Below are positions 1 to 9,327 of a stretch of 25,284 nucleotides of DNA, piece after piece (the stretch's first letter is position 1; the number at the start of each line of letters is the position of its first letter). A model generated the notes under the pieces. It made no database searches, was not told the origin of the DNA, and saw nothing but the letters and a program-made list of their open reading frames with translations. The DNA comes from a virus. The stretch covers positions 1 through 25,284 of IMG/VR virus record IMGVR_UViG_3300029309_000321; one strand, given 5' to 3'. The position numbers were made by a program, and so were the translations under genes.

Positions 1-1961
1 TGAGTATAAATAATAGACCCTGCTCCTGTTGAAGCAGCATCACCAAAACGTAACTGCGTCTGTGTTGCTGAGAAAAACTGAATACCAGTATCAGTGGCGT
101 GTTCTAAGGTCATAGATGTGTTGCCATTTGATGCACCACGACCTGACAATGCACTTTCTTTGACATTTAAAACATTGTCTGGAGCTGTATCCCCAATTCC
201 AACCGACCCTGAGCTAGAAATACGCGCACGTTCTGTTTCATTAGTACCAAAAATTAATGACCTTGCACCAGAATTATGATAAATTTGCATCCCAGTAGCA
301 TTTAAAGCAATACCACCAGTGTAACCATTTCCTTCAATAATTACTTGTCCAACAACACTGCTTGCCATATCAATGTCTGTTGCATTTTTTACATGCAAAG
401 TACCATTAGGCGAACTCGTGCCAATTCCAACATTTTGACTAGCATCAATACGAATGGCCTCTACGTTTCCTGTGTGCAAAGTCATCACATCAGACCCAGG
501 AAATGCAATAAATGTATTTCCATCTGTATCACCAGCAATGTCGTCTACTTGGAGAGAACCAACATTCGTAATATTATTATCACCGAAAGAGACATTGCCA
601 CTAAAAGTAGTACCAGTGGTTTGAGCGAAGCCCGAGCTGTCTATTGCAGCGTCTTGCCAGGCAGATCCACTGTAAACCTTTAGAGTGTTACTGGTCGTAT
701 TAAAGTACAAGTCACCAGCATTAAGAGCATCGCCATCGTTGTCCGTTGACGGGTCGGATGACTTTGATCCAAGGTAAGTATCATCGAAGGTGTCTGCACT
801 TGCAGCCGCCGCCGCAGCTGATGCAGCCGCAGCTGTAGCAGAGGTTGCAGAGGCTGTCGCTGAGTTAGACGCGTTTGTCGCGCTGGTGCTTGCGTTTGTA
901 GCATTTGTGGCTGCGCTTGTGGCAGACGTGGCCGCAGCTGTAGCAGAGGTTGCCGCCGCACTTTGACTGCTTGAGGCATTGCTTTCACTGGTAGATGCAT
1001 TGCTTGCCGATGTTGCTGCGTTTGTTGCGCTGGTGCTTGCCTCAGACGCTTTCGTTGTAGCCGTTGTAGCAGACCCAGCCGCCGAGGTTGCAGAATTTCC
1101 AGAATTTGTAGCTTGTGTGCTGGCCGTACTTGCTGAACTCGCAGCGTTTGTTTCTGACGTTGAAGCGTTTGTCGCGCTAGTAGCAGCTGCGCTCTGACTA
1201 CTTGCTGCAGCGCTTGCGCTTGCAGCTGCCTCAGATGCTTTTGTCGTTGCCGTCGAAGCAGAGGTAGATGCGTTTGTTGCGCTCGTTGTTGCAGAGGCTG
1301 CGTCAACAATTAAATCATATTTTGCAGAATTTGAATTTGTTGTTAGAGGCTGAGAGCCCGAGCTAGTGTGCGCCGTATTTACGATAAAAATGTTGTTGGT
1401 GCTTGTGTCTTTGATCAGATCACGCACCTCGTAAGATGTACTCGCAGCAAAATTTCCGCGAAACGTGCCGAGCTCTTGTGTTACCGATAGTTCACCCGAT
1501 CCGTCGAACGCAAAAACTTTGTTTGCTCGATCTGTCGCTGAAACTGTAAACTCTGTTGATGTAATGGTGTTTGTTTTTGATGCCTTGATGGCGCGCCCTA
1601 CTTCTTCATCAAGCGTCTGCACTTGCATGGTTATTTTATCGAGCGCATCTTCCATTGACGCAGCTGGAAACGGATCGTTGGCAACGAGATCAAGACCCTG
1701 GGTCAATGGCTGTTCGCGCAATATAGTCAGGGTGGTGCCTGACGCTGGCGCTGTACCCATTGTGACATTGCCGCCGGACGCGGAGCCAACACCAGAAACT
1801 GTATAATGCGTTGTAATGGTTTGAGTTGTTTCTGAACCAGTGGCACTTCGTAAAATGACGGTTAGGTCATCTTGGTCAAATATTTTAAAACCGTAAGCGA
1901 AGACAGTTGTTGAGCCGTCTCCAGAAAAGCTCACCTTGTTGGTACTACTAGTCACCGTCAT
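1..1961 (-). CDS. Tail fibre protein, T7 gp17-like N-terminus (partial, runs off left edge)
   Basis: Receptor-binding fibre of the virion tail. The frame is open from the ATG at 1961 to the window edge, giving about 653 residues without the C-terminus. Residues 1-150 look like the T7 gp17 N-terminal domain that anchors the fibre to the tail (FSGDGSTTVFAYGFKIFD, then TILREQPLTQ and DALDKITMQVQTLDEEVGRA). Residues ~218-389 are almost only Ala, Ser, Thr and Asn in a shaft-like repeat. After that come short beta-type units (NVGIGTSSPNGTLHVKN, RARISSSGSVGIG) typical of phage fibre shafts. The ATG shares one base with the stop of the upstream 1071-aa gene (TAATG), so translation is coupled. The missing C-terminus might carry a receptor-binding tip or an S74-type chaperone; neither can be seen. 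Confidence 0.88.
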   Translation of the reverse strand, partial: MTVTSSTNKVSFSGDGSTTVFAYGFKIFDQDDLTVILRSATGSETTQTITTHYTVSGVGSASGGNVTMGTAPASGTTLTILREQPLTQGLDLVANDPFPAASMEDALDKITMQVQTLDEEVGRAIKASKTNTITSTEFTVSATDRANKVFAFDGSGELSVTQELGTFRGNFAASTSYEVRDLIKDTSTNNIFIVNTAHTSSGSQPLTTNSNSAKYDLIVDAASATTSATNASTSASTATTKASEAAASASAAASSQSAAATSATNASTSETNAASSASTASTQATNSGNSATSAAGSATTATTKASEASTSATNAATSASNASTSESNASSSQSAAATSATAAATSATSAATNATNASTSATNASNSATASATSATAAAASAAAAAASADTFDDTYLGSKSSDPSTDNDGDALNAGDLYFNTTSNTLKVYSGSAWQDAAIDSSGFAQTTGTTFSGNVSFGDNNITNVGSLQVDDIAGDTDGNTFIAFPGSDVMTLHTGNVEAIRIDASQNVGIGTSSPNGTLHVKNATDIDMASSVVGQVIIEGNGYTGGIALNATGMQIYHNSGARSLIFGTNETERARISSSGSVGIGDTAPDNVLNVKESALSGRGASNGNTSMTLEHATDTGIQFFSATQTQLRFGDAASTGAGSIIYT
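796..1306 (-). repeat. Ala/Ser/Thr-rich repeat encoding the tail-fibre shaft
   Basis: This stretch encodes residues ~218-389 of the tail fibre as degenerate units such as SATNASTSA and ATTKASEA. At DNA level several units are near-identical. For example, the 23 bp at 826-848 recur exactly at 931-953, 105 bp (35 codons) away. Because of the bias, other frames here stay open by chance and show false Gln-rich or Ala/Val-rich proteins. Confidence 0.8.
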
Positions 1962-4900
1962 TATCGTTTACCTTCATCTTTGAGAATTTGAATGTCTTTG
2001 TGTGCACGGGCGAGATTTGAATATTGTGGATCTCGAAGCAGCTGCACCCACCCTGCCTCCAAAAATTCACGATTTATCGTTGTTACAAGTGCTTTACGCT
2101 CTTTATCACTTGCGCGCTCATATGCTCGGCCATACCGGTTCGATGTACTGGTTAAAGTGTACTCGAGCATTTCTTTAAATGTGACATCGCCAAGACCTGG
2201 CTTTCGTATCATAACCTCGTTTTTGCTTATGTTTATCCAGTCACTGGCAACACCAAAACTTAGCTGCAGACCATCTTTGCTATCAGGGTTGGTCAGAGGC
2301 CAACCGCCGGTCATCGCTGCTAAACGCATGAGCTCTGCCTGATAATCTGGCACCTTTTCGCCACGGCGAATGCGTATACCTGATAGATTGTTAAAAATTG
2401 CAAGAATTGGGTTGCTTGCAAGACTTATGTCATTTGCTCCAATTTGCTGACCAAGCGTGTCGTAAAGAGGTGCGTTTCTGTCAGCTTCGCTGCGAAACAT
2501 TGAGTCTTTTGACTGATACGCATCAAGCTTTTTAAAAATATTAAGCATTGTGGATCCCGCATCAGACTTTGGAAGACCCACCATCCGGTAATCTGGTGTG
2601 CCGTCAGGAAGCTCAAAAACGTATCTCCCAATTTCATTTGTTGCTAAGATATCAGCCTCTGTGTAATATTCTTGGTCTTCTCGCGGCCTAGTTAAACCAG
2701 GATCAATTATTCGACCAGTAGCGCGTTGCAGACTGCTTACAGGGTTTGGAAACCCAACAATAGTCGCTGCTTCCGCTGGGCTTTTGAGAAAGCGCATGGG
2801 GTCTCCATACTCTAAAGAATTGACAACATCTGACATGCCCTGCAGCATCGGCAGTTCTTTGTAATACTCTAGGGTTGCAGTAACAGCCGCAGTCGCGCGG
2901 TCGCCGCGCATCGTGGGATCACGCGTCAAATGCATGCGTTGTACTGTGTCAGCGGTAATTCCAATGACTGCGCCGACCGGCTCATATCCAGCATAACTAA
3001 CATACGTTAATGGGCCGTTAGGTCGTCCATACGCATCATAGAGGGGCATGTCCTCTGGAAAACCCTCGCCTCGAAACACAAGGCTGTAAGGTTGCCACCC
3101 AGGCGGAAGTTGCTCTCGGATTTTAGGATCTTTCGGTAACGAACCCGTAACTTGACCCTGCGCAGCATAACTTGCTATGATGGCCATTGTCATACCGCCC
3201 AAGGCCATTTTGCCGGCGGCCATTTGTTGAGCGCGCGCGCCATTTTTACCACTCAAATCAATCATGCCTTTAGGATTAACTGGTATAAACTCAGCTGTGC
3301 GTAGAACGCTGTTAGTCGGAGCAACGGCAAATGGCATCACCAAACGTCCAACAGGTATGCCTCCAATATCAAACCGCTGCACCATTCCTGTAAATTTGCC
3401 AAACCCACCTAAATCACTTTGCAGGGTGTCGTACCTTGCTTTGAAGTCTAACTCTTCTGAAATTGATTTAGGGTCCAGTAGTATCATACCAGCTGCGTCT
3501 TGAGCTTGAGTAACTGATTTGCCCTCTCGAATTGCTGCTTGGTAAGCGCTATTGGATTGAACATAAAGTTCGCCGCGCTGACTTATTGTTTTGAAAAACT
3601 CATCCGCGCCTAACAACAAACGAAACGGGATGCGCGCACGTTTTCCAAACTCTGATATAGCTCGACTTAGAGTTGTGTCGCTGTCACCGGCAATGCTTTG
3701 GTATTGCTCGATATCTAGCTTGCTGGCACCGGCTGGCATCTCCGTTTGAAAGGCTAATGCGCCAGCGCGATAGGCATCTTTGTAGCTGTCTAAATACCCT
3801 TTAAATCGCATCAATGCATCGTTAACATAGACCTGGTCTTCACTAATTGGGTAGTTCCTGCCAAGCGCAGTGCGCCCTTTGCGCACTACAGCGCCAAACA
3901 TACCTCCAATCATTTCAGCTGGTAGCTGATAAATCATAAACGATGCAGTACCCACGATGTTTTTGACCTGCGTTGCTGGATTGCTGAGAAGTCCAGCCAA
4001 ATAAGCCTCTGATAGCATCTGTCTGGTTTTAGAGCGCCAGCCGCCACGGGCATATTGATTTGCCCCTTTCATGCCGTTTCTGGCAAAACTGTCGATGAAC
4101 TGCGCGGCCATTGTGTCAGTCAACTCTGAACCACCGGCTTCCATCAACATGCGTCTGGCTTCTTGAGCTTGGCGAACCGCACTGTCTTCGCCGCCCACCG
4201 TTATTTGAAATGACTGTAGCGCTCGAGCGGCTTCCGTTTGAGCGCCCTTGAGCTGTAGTTGTATGCCAGCATGGATGGACATTTGTCTGCGAAACGCCAA
4301 GCGGTCCAGATCGCTGCCCTGCCCCGTAGTTATTTTTGTCGCCAGTACGTTTAACTTTTCTGCGCTGCGCACCAACAATTCGCGCGCCGCAACCAATGTT
4401 TCTGCGTTGAGACCTTCTCCAGCCTTACGGTTCAGTAAGCCTTTTGTAAAAGCTACCTCATCAGCCAGCGCGTTCGCAGCCTCATTTACAGTAACTTGAT
4501 TTGGAATGTACCCACGCTTTGCCGCCGTGGTCGGATCTTTGTATATCTCTGACAAGGCTGTGAGGGTGACCTCAATGTCTTCGCTGGTGTTCATATAATT
4601 AAAGTTAAAATCACCGCCATCCTTCAGAGATTGAATACCGGCCTCACGCGTTTTTTGCATTTCAAGCAAACGATCTGCTTGAGCCTCATCAACCACGGCT
4701 GTTTCTGGCTTTGAGCCGCGCACATCTGCAATCAGTGACTTTTTTGCCTGATCGACTACATTAACGGCTGCTTGAGCTGCTTGAGCTTCTTGATCGATGG
4801 CTGTCTGCGCATCCTGTATGATTTCTCCAGTCGGATCTGGCTTTGCCTGGAAATTTTGTTTTTCAAACTGTTCTACACCCTCTGGACTAAGCACGGTTGG

Positions 4901-5176
4901 TGCCAGCGTTTTTTTTGTTTTACGCTCAGAAAACGTGCCGTCATCGGGTATAAGGTTTTGCTCTTGCGGAGTTGGGACACGGCCAGGCACTGCATCAACA
5001 GTCTCTGTCGGAGAAGGGCGTAACCTGTTTAACAATTCAAGCATAGCCTGAGTGCCACCACCGGCCAGCTGCGTAGAAAGCTTCGGATCTCTGGCAAACT
5101 CTGTAGGTGAGCCTTTTTGGGCCAGCGCAGATCTTTGTGTGTTTTCTTCTGCTATTTCTTGCGGATCTATTGCCAT
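1961..5176 (-). CDS. Large internal virion (ejection-type) protein, 1071 aa
   Basis: The largest gene in the window, placed last before the tail fibre, as T7 gene 16 (1318 aa) is before gene 17. By position and size it is probably the large internal protein ejected into the host with the DNA. Residues 1-350 are charged and helical. Residues ~390-433 (LAGLLSNPATQVKNIVGTA followed by a hydrophobic stretch) resemble a segment found in large phage 'polyvalent' and internal proteins (LPD type). A second hydrophobic segment lies near residue 660 (MALGGMTMAIIASYAAQG). No transglycosylase motif like that at the N-terminus of T7 gp16 was recognised. The ATG at 5176 follows the stop of the 791-aa gene by 3 nt. 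The role is inferred mainly from gene order. Confidence 0.72.
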   Translation of the reverse strand: MAIDPQEIAEENTQRSALAQKGSPTEFARDPKLSTQLAGGGTQAMLELLNRLRPSPTETVDAVPGRVPTPQEQNLIPDDGTFSERKTKKTLAPTVLSPEGVEQFEKQNFQAKPDPTGEIIQDAQTAIDQEAQAAQAAVNVVDQAKKSLIADVRGSKPETAVVDEAQADRLLEMQKTREAGIQSLKDGGDFNFNYMNTSEDIEVTLTALSEIYKDPTTAAKRGYIPNQVTVNEAANALADEVAFTKGLLNRKAGEGLNAETLVAARELLVRSAEKLNVLATKITTGQGSDLDRLAFRRQMSIHAGIQLQLKGAQTEAARALQSFQITVGGEDSAVRQAQEARRMLMEAGGSELTDTMAAQFIDSFARNGMKGANQYARGGWRSKTRQMLSEAYLAGLLSNPATQVKNIVGTASFMIYQLPAEMIGGMFGAVVRKGRTALGRNYPISEDQVYVNDALMRFKGYLDSYKDAYRAGALAFQTEMPAGASKLDIEQYQSIAGDSDTTLSRAISEFGKRARIPFRLLLGADEFFKTISQRGELYVQSNSAYQAAIREGKSVTQAQDAAGMILLDPKSISEELDFKARYDTLQSDLGGFGKFTGMVQRFDIGGIPVGRLVMPFAVAPTNSVLRTAEFIPVNPKGMIDLSGKNGARAQQMAAGKMALGGMTMAIIASYAAQGQVTGSLPKDPKIREQLPPGWQPYSLVFRGEGFPEDMPLYDAYGRPNGPLTYVSYAGYEPVGAVIGITADTVQRMHLTRDPTMRGDRATAAVTATLEYYKELPMLQGMSDVVNSLEYGDPMRFLKSPAEAATIVGFPNPVSSLQRATGRIIDPGLTRPREDQEYYTEADILATNEIGRYVFELPDGTPDYRMVGLPKSDAGSTMLNIFKKLDAYQSKDSMFRSEADRNAPLYDTLGQQIGANDISLASNPILAIFNNLSGIRIRRGEKVPDYQAELMRLAAMTGGWPLTNPDSKDGLQLSFGVASDWINISKNEVMIRKPGLGDVTFKEMLEYTLTSTSNRYGRAYERASDKERKALVTTINREFLEAGWVQLLRDPQYSNLARAHKDIQILKDEGKR

Positions 5177-5179
5177 AAA

Positions 5180-7555
5180 TTATATGCCTTCATCATTTCG
5201 GGCCGCACCTGTTTCCAACAAAGTAAGGCCACCGACTGAAAGCAGTGGGAGGCTACCTTGTAAAAACTTTTTAAATACTTCTTCTTTTGATTGATTTAAT
5301 AGTTGTGAAGTGACATCCACACGATCATTTATTAATTCAACAATAGTTTTTGGCTCTGATGCCAACCCTGTCTTGTCACCATTTGCAAACCAAGAGAGCG
5401 ATTGCGCTTCAGCTGGCTGCACCCCTAATTTATCTGCAACCTTTTTGTATATGTCAGAAAAAATTGCATATTCTGTTTGGACATCTTTGCCGTCTATTTT
5501 TTGACTACCAAGTGTATCTGCTACCATAGTTGCAGCATCAAACGAAGCTGGATTGTTTTCATACATTTGTTGAAATTGCTTTGTTTTTTTTGCGTTTTTG
5601 CCACCAATAAAACGGAGCGGTATAGAGCCAGGTTGCAACTCATTCATTACATCAAAAACAGCTCTAATTGCGTGTGTATCAACTGTTACTCCAGCAAGAT
5701 TACCAGATACATTTTCTGCAAATGTTGCTGGCTTTGGATTTGTATCAAAGGAGATCCCATCTCCTTGCACAGCCTCTAATAACTTTCTATGGATTCCGTC
5801 AGCTTTTAAAGGTTCGCCTTTGCTATCCAGCTCACCCTTACGACCAATCATCATCGGGTAACCTTTTTCGTTGATGCCATCACCACCAGGACCAATAATA
5901 TCAGCAATATCAACACCACGTTTGGCTTTTACTGTAGCAATAGAAGCACTTCTCAAATTTTCTTCTGTTTGGGTTCGTGGACTTGTTGCTGCATAATTCG
6001 ATGCAAACTTTTTTAATTGTTCTTGGGCTTGCTCTTTTGGAATACCTAAAGCTTCTGCTTTATCTATGAGCGGCCCAGTATGGTAAAAAAATTGAACGTT
6101 TGAACCCACAAATGGTTTGGCTCGTTCTGCCAGCTTGTCAGCAATAGCATCACTCATTTTAATCACTGCCGCGCCACGATTTTTTAACGGTAATGTTTTG
6201 CCTTCTGGCACTCGTGGCACTGGCGTTTCTTTTTGCTCTGGAAATGTTCGATTGTAACTTTCTGGAGTTACGTCAAACATATTGTCATTACTTGGTTGTG
6301 TGCGTTGATTTACAGGTAGTTCCATTTGACTAGCGCGCAACTCTAGCACTTTTTTTACTTCGTCAGGATTTAGTTTAAATTGTTGGATATTACCAAGATT
6401 ACTACCCACAGTAGGCATTTCGCCAGGCTGGTTAAGTCGATCTATTATTGTTTGTTTTATAGATTTGTTGCCCTCTTCTGTAATTTGCTTTATTTCTTCA
6501 GCTGGCACATCACCATCTTTTATTGAGCGAAAAGTTCTGCCTAATAAGCGCATCAATCCTTCAGTAATAATTCCTAAACCACCACCTTCAAAAGCTGTTT
6601 TAAATCGCCCGACATAATCTGGATCATTTGGATCTGTTACTAAAAAAGACGGTATAAATTGTTCAGGAACACCAAGATCGCCAAGTATGTCGGTTATACG
6701 TCCTTCATCACCCTCAAAAGCTAAGAAATCTGCTGCTGCGCCTCTACTTGCTCCTTGTGCCGCAACACTTTTACCAAACTTAAAAAATTTGGCTATACTC
6801 ACATATGCTCCAAAAAACTGCGCTAGACCACCAGCAAGGGCAGATCCACCACCGGCTTCTTCATCTTCTTGGACTAAAGTTTCAAGGTTCCAATAAAACG
6901 GTTTTTCTAGGTTTTCAGCAAGCTGTCGTTGAACTTCATCATCGTCTAAAATTTTAAAATCTAAATCAAACTCACCAGTATCTGGATTGACTATTTGTAA
7001 GCGCAAAGTTTTGTCAGTAAAACCAAAGTTGTCTTCAAGAAATTTTGCTGGCTTTGTTATAGCGCCACGCACCAAACCTTTTACAACTTCTTTAATAGGC
7101 TCATCAAGAAAACCCTTTACAACAGGCAAGGTTTCTTTCGATAGTGGCTTGGCTAAATCGCCGCCGGATCTTATCTCAAGCAGTTGCTCACCTTCGCGCA
7201 AGGGCTCAGTGCGGCCTGACTTTGGCTGTGTTTGAGGCATCACGCCAGCTGCTTTGATTTCATCCTCTGCAAAACCAGCTGCAGTGAAATCTGACACATC
7301 AAACGGCATGCCTATGTTTTGAAGCTCAGAGGCGTATTGCTGAATTTCTTGAGATCGATCTCTGGGTTCCTCTCCGATCTTTACGTAACCACCGGCTGAG
7401 AGTGGAAGCAGCACATCATTTTTTTTGGTGGACGTGTTATATGCCAGCTTTTTATTGGTAATGATGTTCATGGGCGGCGCGTCCTGAGACATCAGCTCCG
7501 CTTCAAAGTACTTGTCCATTTCTTCATCAGTATCTGACAAAATGACGCTACTCAT
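5180..7555 (-). CDS. Internal virion protein with C-terminal enzyme-like (DUF7178-like) block, 791 aa
   Basis: Placed between two other ejection-type genes, so probably an internal virion protein (T7 gp15 position). Residues 1-450 are poorly conserved-looking, with a Gly/Ala-rich hydrophobic patch at ~236-280. Residues ~482-767 look like a compact conserved domain: FASNYAATSPRTQTEENLR (517-535), KGYPMMIGRKG (564-574), NPKPATFAENVSGN (606-619), VTVDTHAIRAV (623-633) and QTEYAIFSDI (693-702), then SLSWF and RVDVTSQ. I recall this block as a phage domain of unknown function (DUF7178). The VDTH motif is reminiscent of the catalytic-Asp strand of HhH-GPD DNA glycosylases, which is inference. The ATG overlaps the upstream stop (ATGA). 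The gene looks more AT-rich than its neighbours. Confidence 0.7.
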   Translation of the reverse strand: MSSVILSDTDEEMDKYFEAELMSQDAPPMNIITNKKLAYNTSTKKNDVLLPLSAGGYVKIGEEPRDRSQEIQQYASELQNIGMPFDVSDFTAAGFAEDEIKAAGVMPQTQPKSGRTEPLREGEQLLEIRSGGDLAKPLSKETLPVVKGFLDEPIKEVVKGLVRGAITKPAKFLEDNFGFTDKTLRLQIVNPDTGEFDLDFKILDDDEVQRQLAENLEKPFYWNLETLVQEDEEAGGGSALAGGLAQFFGAYVSIAKFFKFGKSVAAQGASRGAAADFLAFEGDEGRITDILGDLGVPEQFIPSFLVTDPNDPDYVGRFKTAFEGGGLGIITEGLMRLLGRTFRSIKDGDVPAEEIKQITEEGNKSIKQTIIDRLNQPGEMPTVGSNLGNIQQFKLNPDEVKKVLELRASQMELPVNQRTQPSNDNMFDVTPESYNRTFPEQKETPVPRVPEGKTLPLKNRGAAVIKMSDAIADKLAERAKPFVGSNVQFFYHTGPLIDKAEALGIPKEQAQEQLKKFASNYAATSPRTQTEENLRSASIATVKAKRGVDIADIIGPGGDGINEKGYPMMIGRKGELDSKGEPLKADGIHRKLLEAVQGDGISFDTNPKPATFAENVSGNLAGVTVDTHAIRAVFDVMNELQPGSIPLRFIGGKNAKKTKQFQQMYENNPASFDAATMVADTLGSQKIDGKDVQTEYAIFSDIYKKVADKLGVQPAEAQSLSWFANGDKTGLASEPKTIVELINDRVDVTSQLLNQSKEEVFKKFLQGSLPLLSVGGLTLLETGAARNDEGI

Positions 7556-9327
7556 TGAAACACACCCTGTCGCTTAAATTCATTTAAACGGCGCTTAATT
7601 CGCCTGTAATTAACACCAGTGTCTAGTTGGCCTTGATCACTTTCCTTAAACCAAGCGTCCAAGCTGCCGAAGGGATCAGCCGGATCGATAGTAATTCCAC
7701 GGTCATCCTGTATTTCAGCAATGTAATCTTCAAACTCTATTTTCACTCCATCGGCATAGATCTGATCGTTCTCTTTAAACGCGGCTTGCAATACCTCATT
7801 GATTTTTTCTGGCGTGAGTTTTTCTCCAGATAAAATGGACTGAAACTTTAAATCATCTAGTCTTTTTAAGACGTTAAAAGTTGCTGCTTTTGAGGCGCGG
7901 TTTCGGTCCGTGTCGTCCGTTTGGAGCTCATTGTACCGATATTTGAATATTGTAATTTTTTCCGCAGCGTCCATCGCATCATTAACTAATTTTTCATCTC
8001 TAGTTTCATTAGCGTTTGCTTTGCGTGACTCATCGGCTACAATTGCGTTGGCAAAGTAAATGTAATCTGCTCGGGTTAGCACACCTTTTTTCGTGTTAAG
8101 GTTTTTGAAGGTAAGTTGGCCTTTTATGCGTGAATTAAATAATTCTTCGAAAGCAAATTGTTCGGTTGTGTCTGCAAATGGACTAAGCTCTCCCACCTCG
8201 TAATTATCAAAGATTTTTTGAAGAGCTGGATCAACAGCGTTTACTGCGTACAAATAGTCTTTGGTGAAATCAAATGCCTCACCCATTGTATACATGGTTT
8301 GCGGATCTACGCGCCCCTCTAAGCCAGGCACAAACAAAAGAATACTGGAACCGGCAATATCACTGCTTGGATCTAGAGACGTAAAGTATTGTACTCTGTT
8401 TATAGCCTGATCCACCACAAACTTTTGTGCTGCTTCTTCTTTTTTTTCCAATTTGTCTAATGCGTTTGCAAATACAGTAGCACTGCGCAACGCATCCTCG
8501 AGAACACCTACGGCCTCCTCACCTTGAATATTTGCAAGCGTAAAGACCGCGTAATTGCCACCTGGTGCAAGTTCTGCTAGATCTTCTTTTTTAAATGCCG
8601 CACCGTTGTTGATATCAATAGCTTGCTCAAGTGCTGCAAGCAGCTCAATCGCGCGTAGCGGATCTCGTCCAACATAGGCGGACACAACATTTTCAGCGAT
8701 AGCTTTTTTGGCAGCTCCGAGAGCTGTGCTTACTGCGCTTCCATTTAATCGACCAGCTGTTACGCCAGGTACATGAGCGTTGTTTAACTTAGCAAATTCC
8801 GAATTGTAGTTTTCGACGCCGATACCTGGCTGTGACAGTGCGTTGACCACTCCCTCTGTTCTGGCTTTGAGAGCTGCTTGCTCGGCTGCGATGATCTTGC
8901 GGTCCACGACAGCGCGCAGCTGATACCGGCTTGCAATCTCAGACTGTTCAAAGTTGTATTGAAGTTTTTTTCTAAGAGCGCGATCACTTACTTTGGGCAG
9001 CACATTGTTTCTAATTTCATTCATGTGCTCTTGCCAGTAGTTGCGACCATCGAGCACGTTTGTGATGTCGCTTTCATTTGACAAGTTGCGCACGGCCTCG
9101 CGCATTCCTTCTTCAATATTTAATGCAGCTTTGTTGTATTCTGCCTCAGTTATCATTTGATACCGCTGTTTGGCGAATGCACCGGCCTGGCTTGCCAGCT
9201 CGGTCATTATCTTACCTTTTTGAAGCTCTGCATCGACGAATGGTCTTGCGTTCATACGGACACTAAAAGACCGGCCAGGCAGCTGATTAGTTGGTCTGGC
9301 TTTTGTTGTGTAAACAGGGATCCTCAT
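7552..9327 (-). CDS. Internal virion (ejection-type) protein, 591 aa
   Basis: No specific family recognised. The product looks almost entirely alpha-helical, with Ala, Glu and Lys in long runs (for example LDKLEKKEEAAQKFVVDQAI), no signal peptide and no clear membrane segment. The N-terminus (VYTTKARPTNQLPGRSFSV) is basic and extended. It lies in the coupled block between the gp14-like 193-aa protein and the 791-aa protein, which is where T7 carries its core and ejection proteins. It starts by TAATG overlap with the upstream stop and ends by ATGA overlap with the next start. Role inferred from position and helical character. Confidence 0.68.
   Translation of the reverse strand: MRIPVYTTKARPTNQLPGRSFSVRMNARPFVDAELQKGKIMTELASQAGAFAKQRYQMITEAEYNKAALNIEEGMREAVRNLSNESDITNVLDGRNYWQEHMNEIRNNVLPKVSDRALRKKLQYNFEQSEIASRYQLRAVVDRKIIAAEQAALKARTEGVVNALSQPGIGVENYNSEFAKLNNAHVPGVTAGRLNGSAVSTALGAAKKAIAENVVSAYVGRDPLRAIELLAALEQAIDINNGAAFKKEDLAELAPGGNYAVFTLANIQGEEAVGVLEDALRSATVFANALDKLEKKEEAAQKFVVDQAINRVQYFTSLDPSSDIAGSSILLFVPGLEGRVDPQTMYTMGEAFDFTKDYLYAVNAVDPALQKIFDNYEVGELSPFADTTEQFAFEELFNSRIKGQLTFKNLNTKKGVLTRADYIYFANAIVADESRKANANETRDEKLVNDAMDAAEKITIFKYRYNELQTDDTDRNRASKAATFNVLKRLDDLKFQSILSGEKLTPEKINEVLQAAFKENDQIYADGVKIEFEDYIAEIQDDRGITIDPADPFGSLDAWFKESDQGQLDTGVNYRRIKRRLNEFKRQGVFQ

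Noticed and set aside
680-1309. Minus-strand 209-codon Gln/Arg/Leu-rich frame
   Set aside because: It is the shifted frame of the Ala/Ser/Thr-rich tail-fibre shaft; the tail-fibre frame is open through the same bases and has recognisable domains on both sides.
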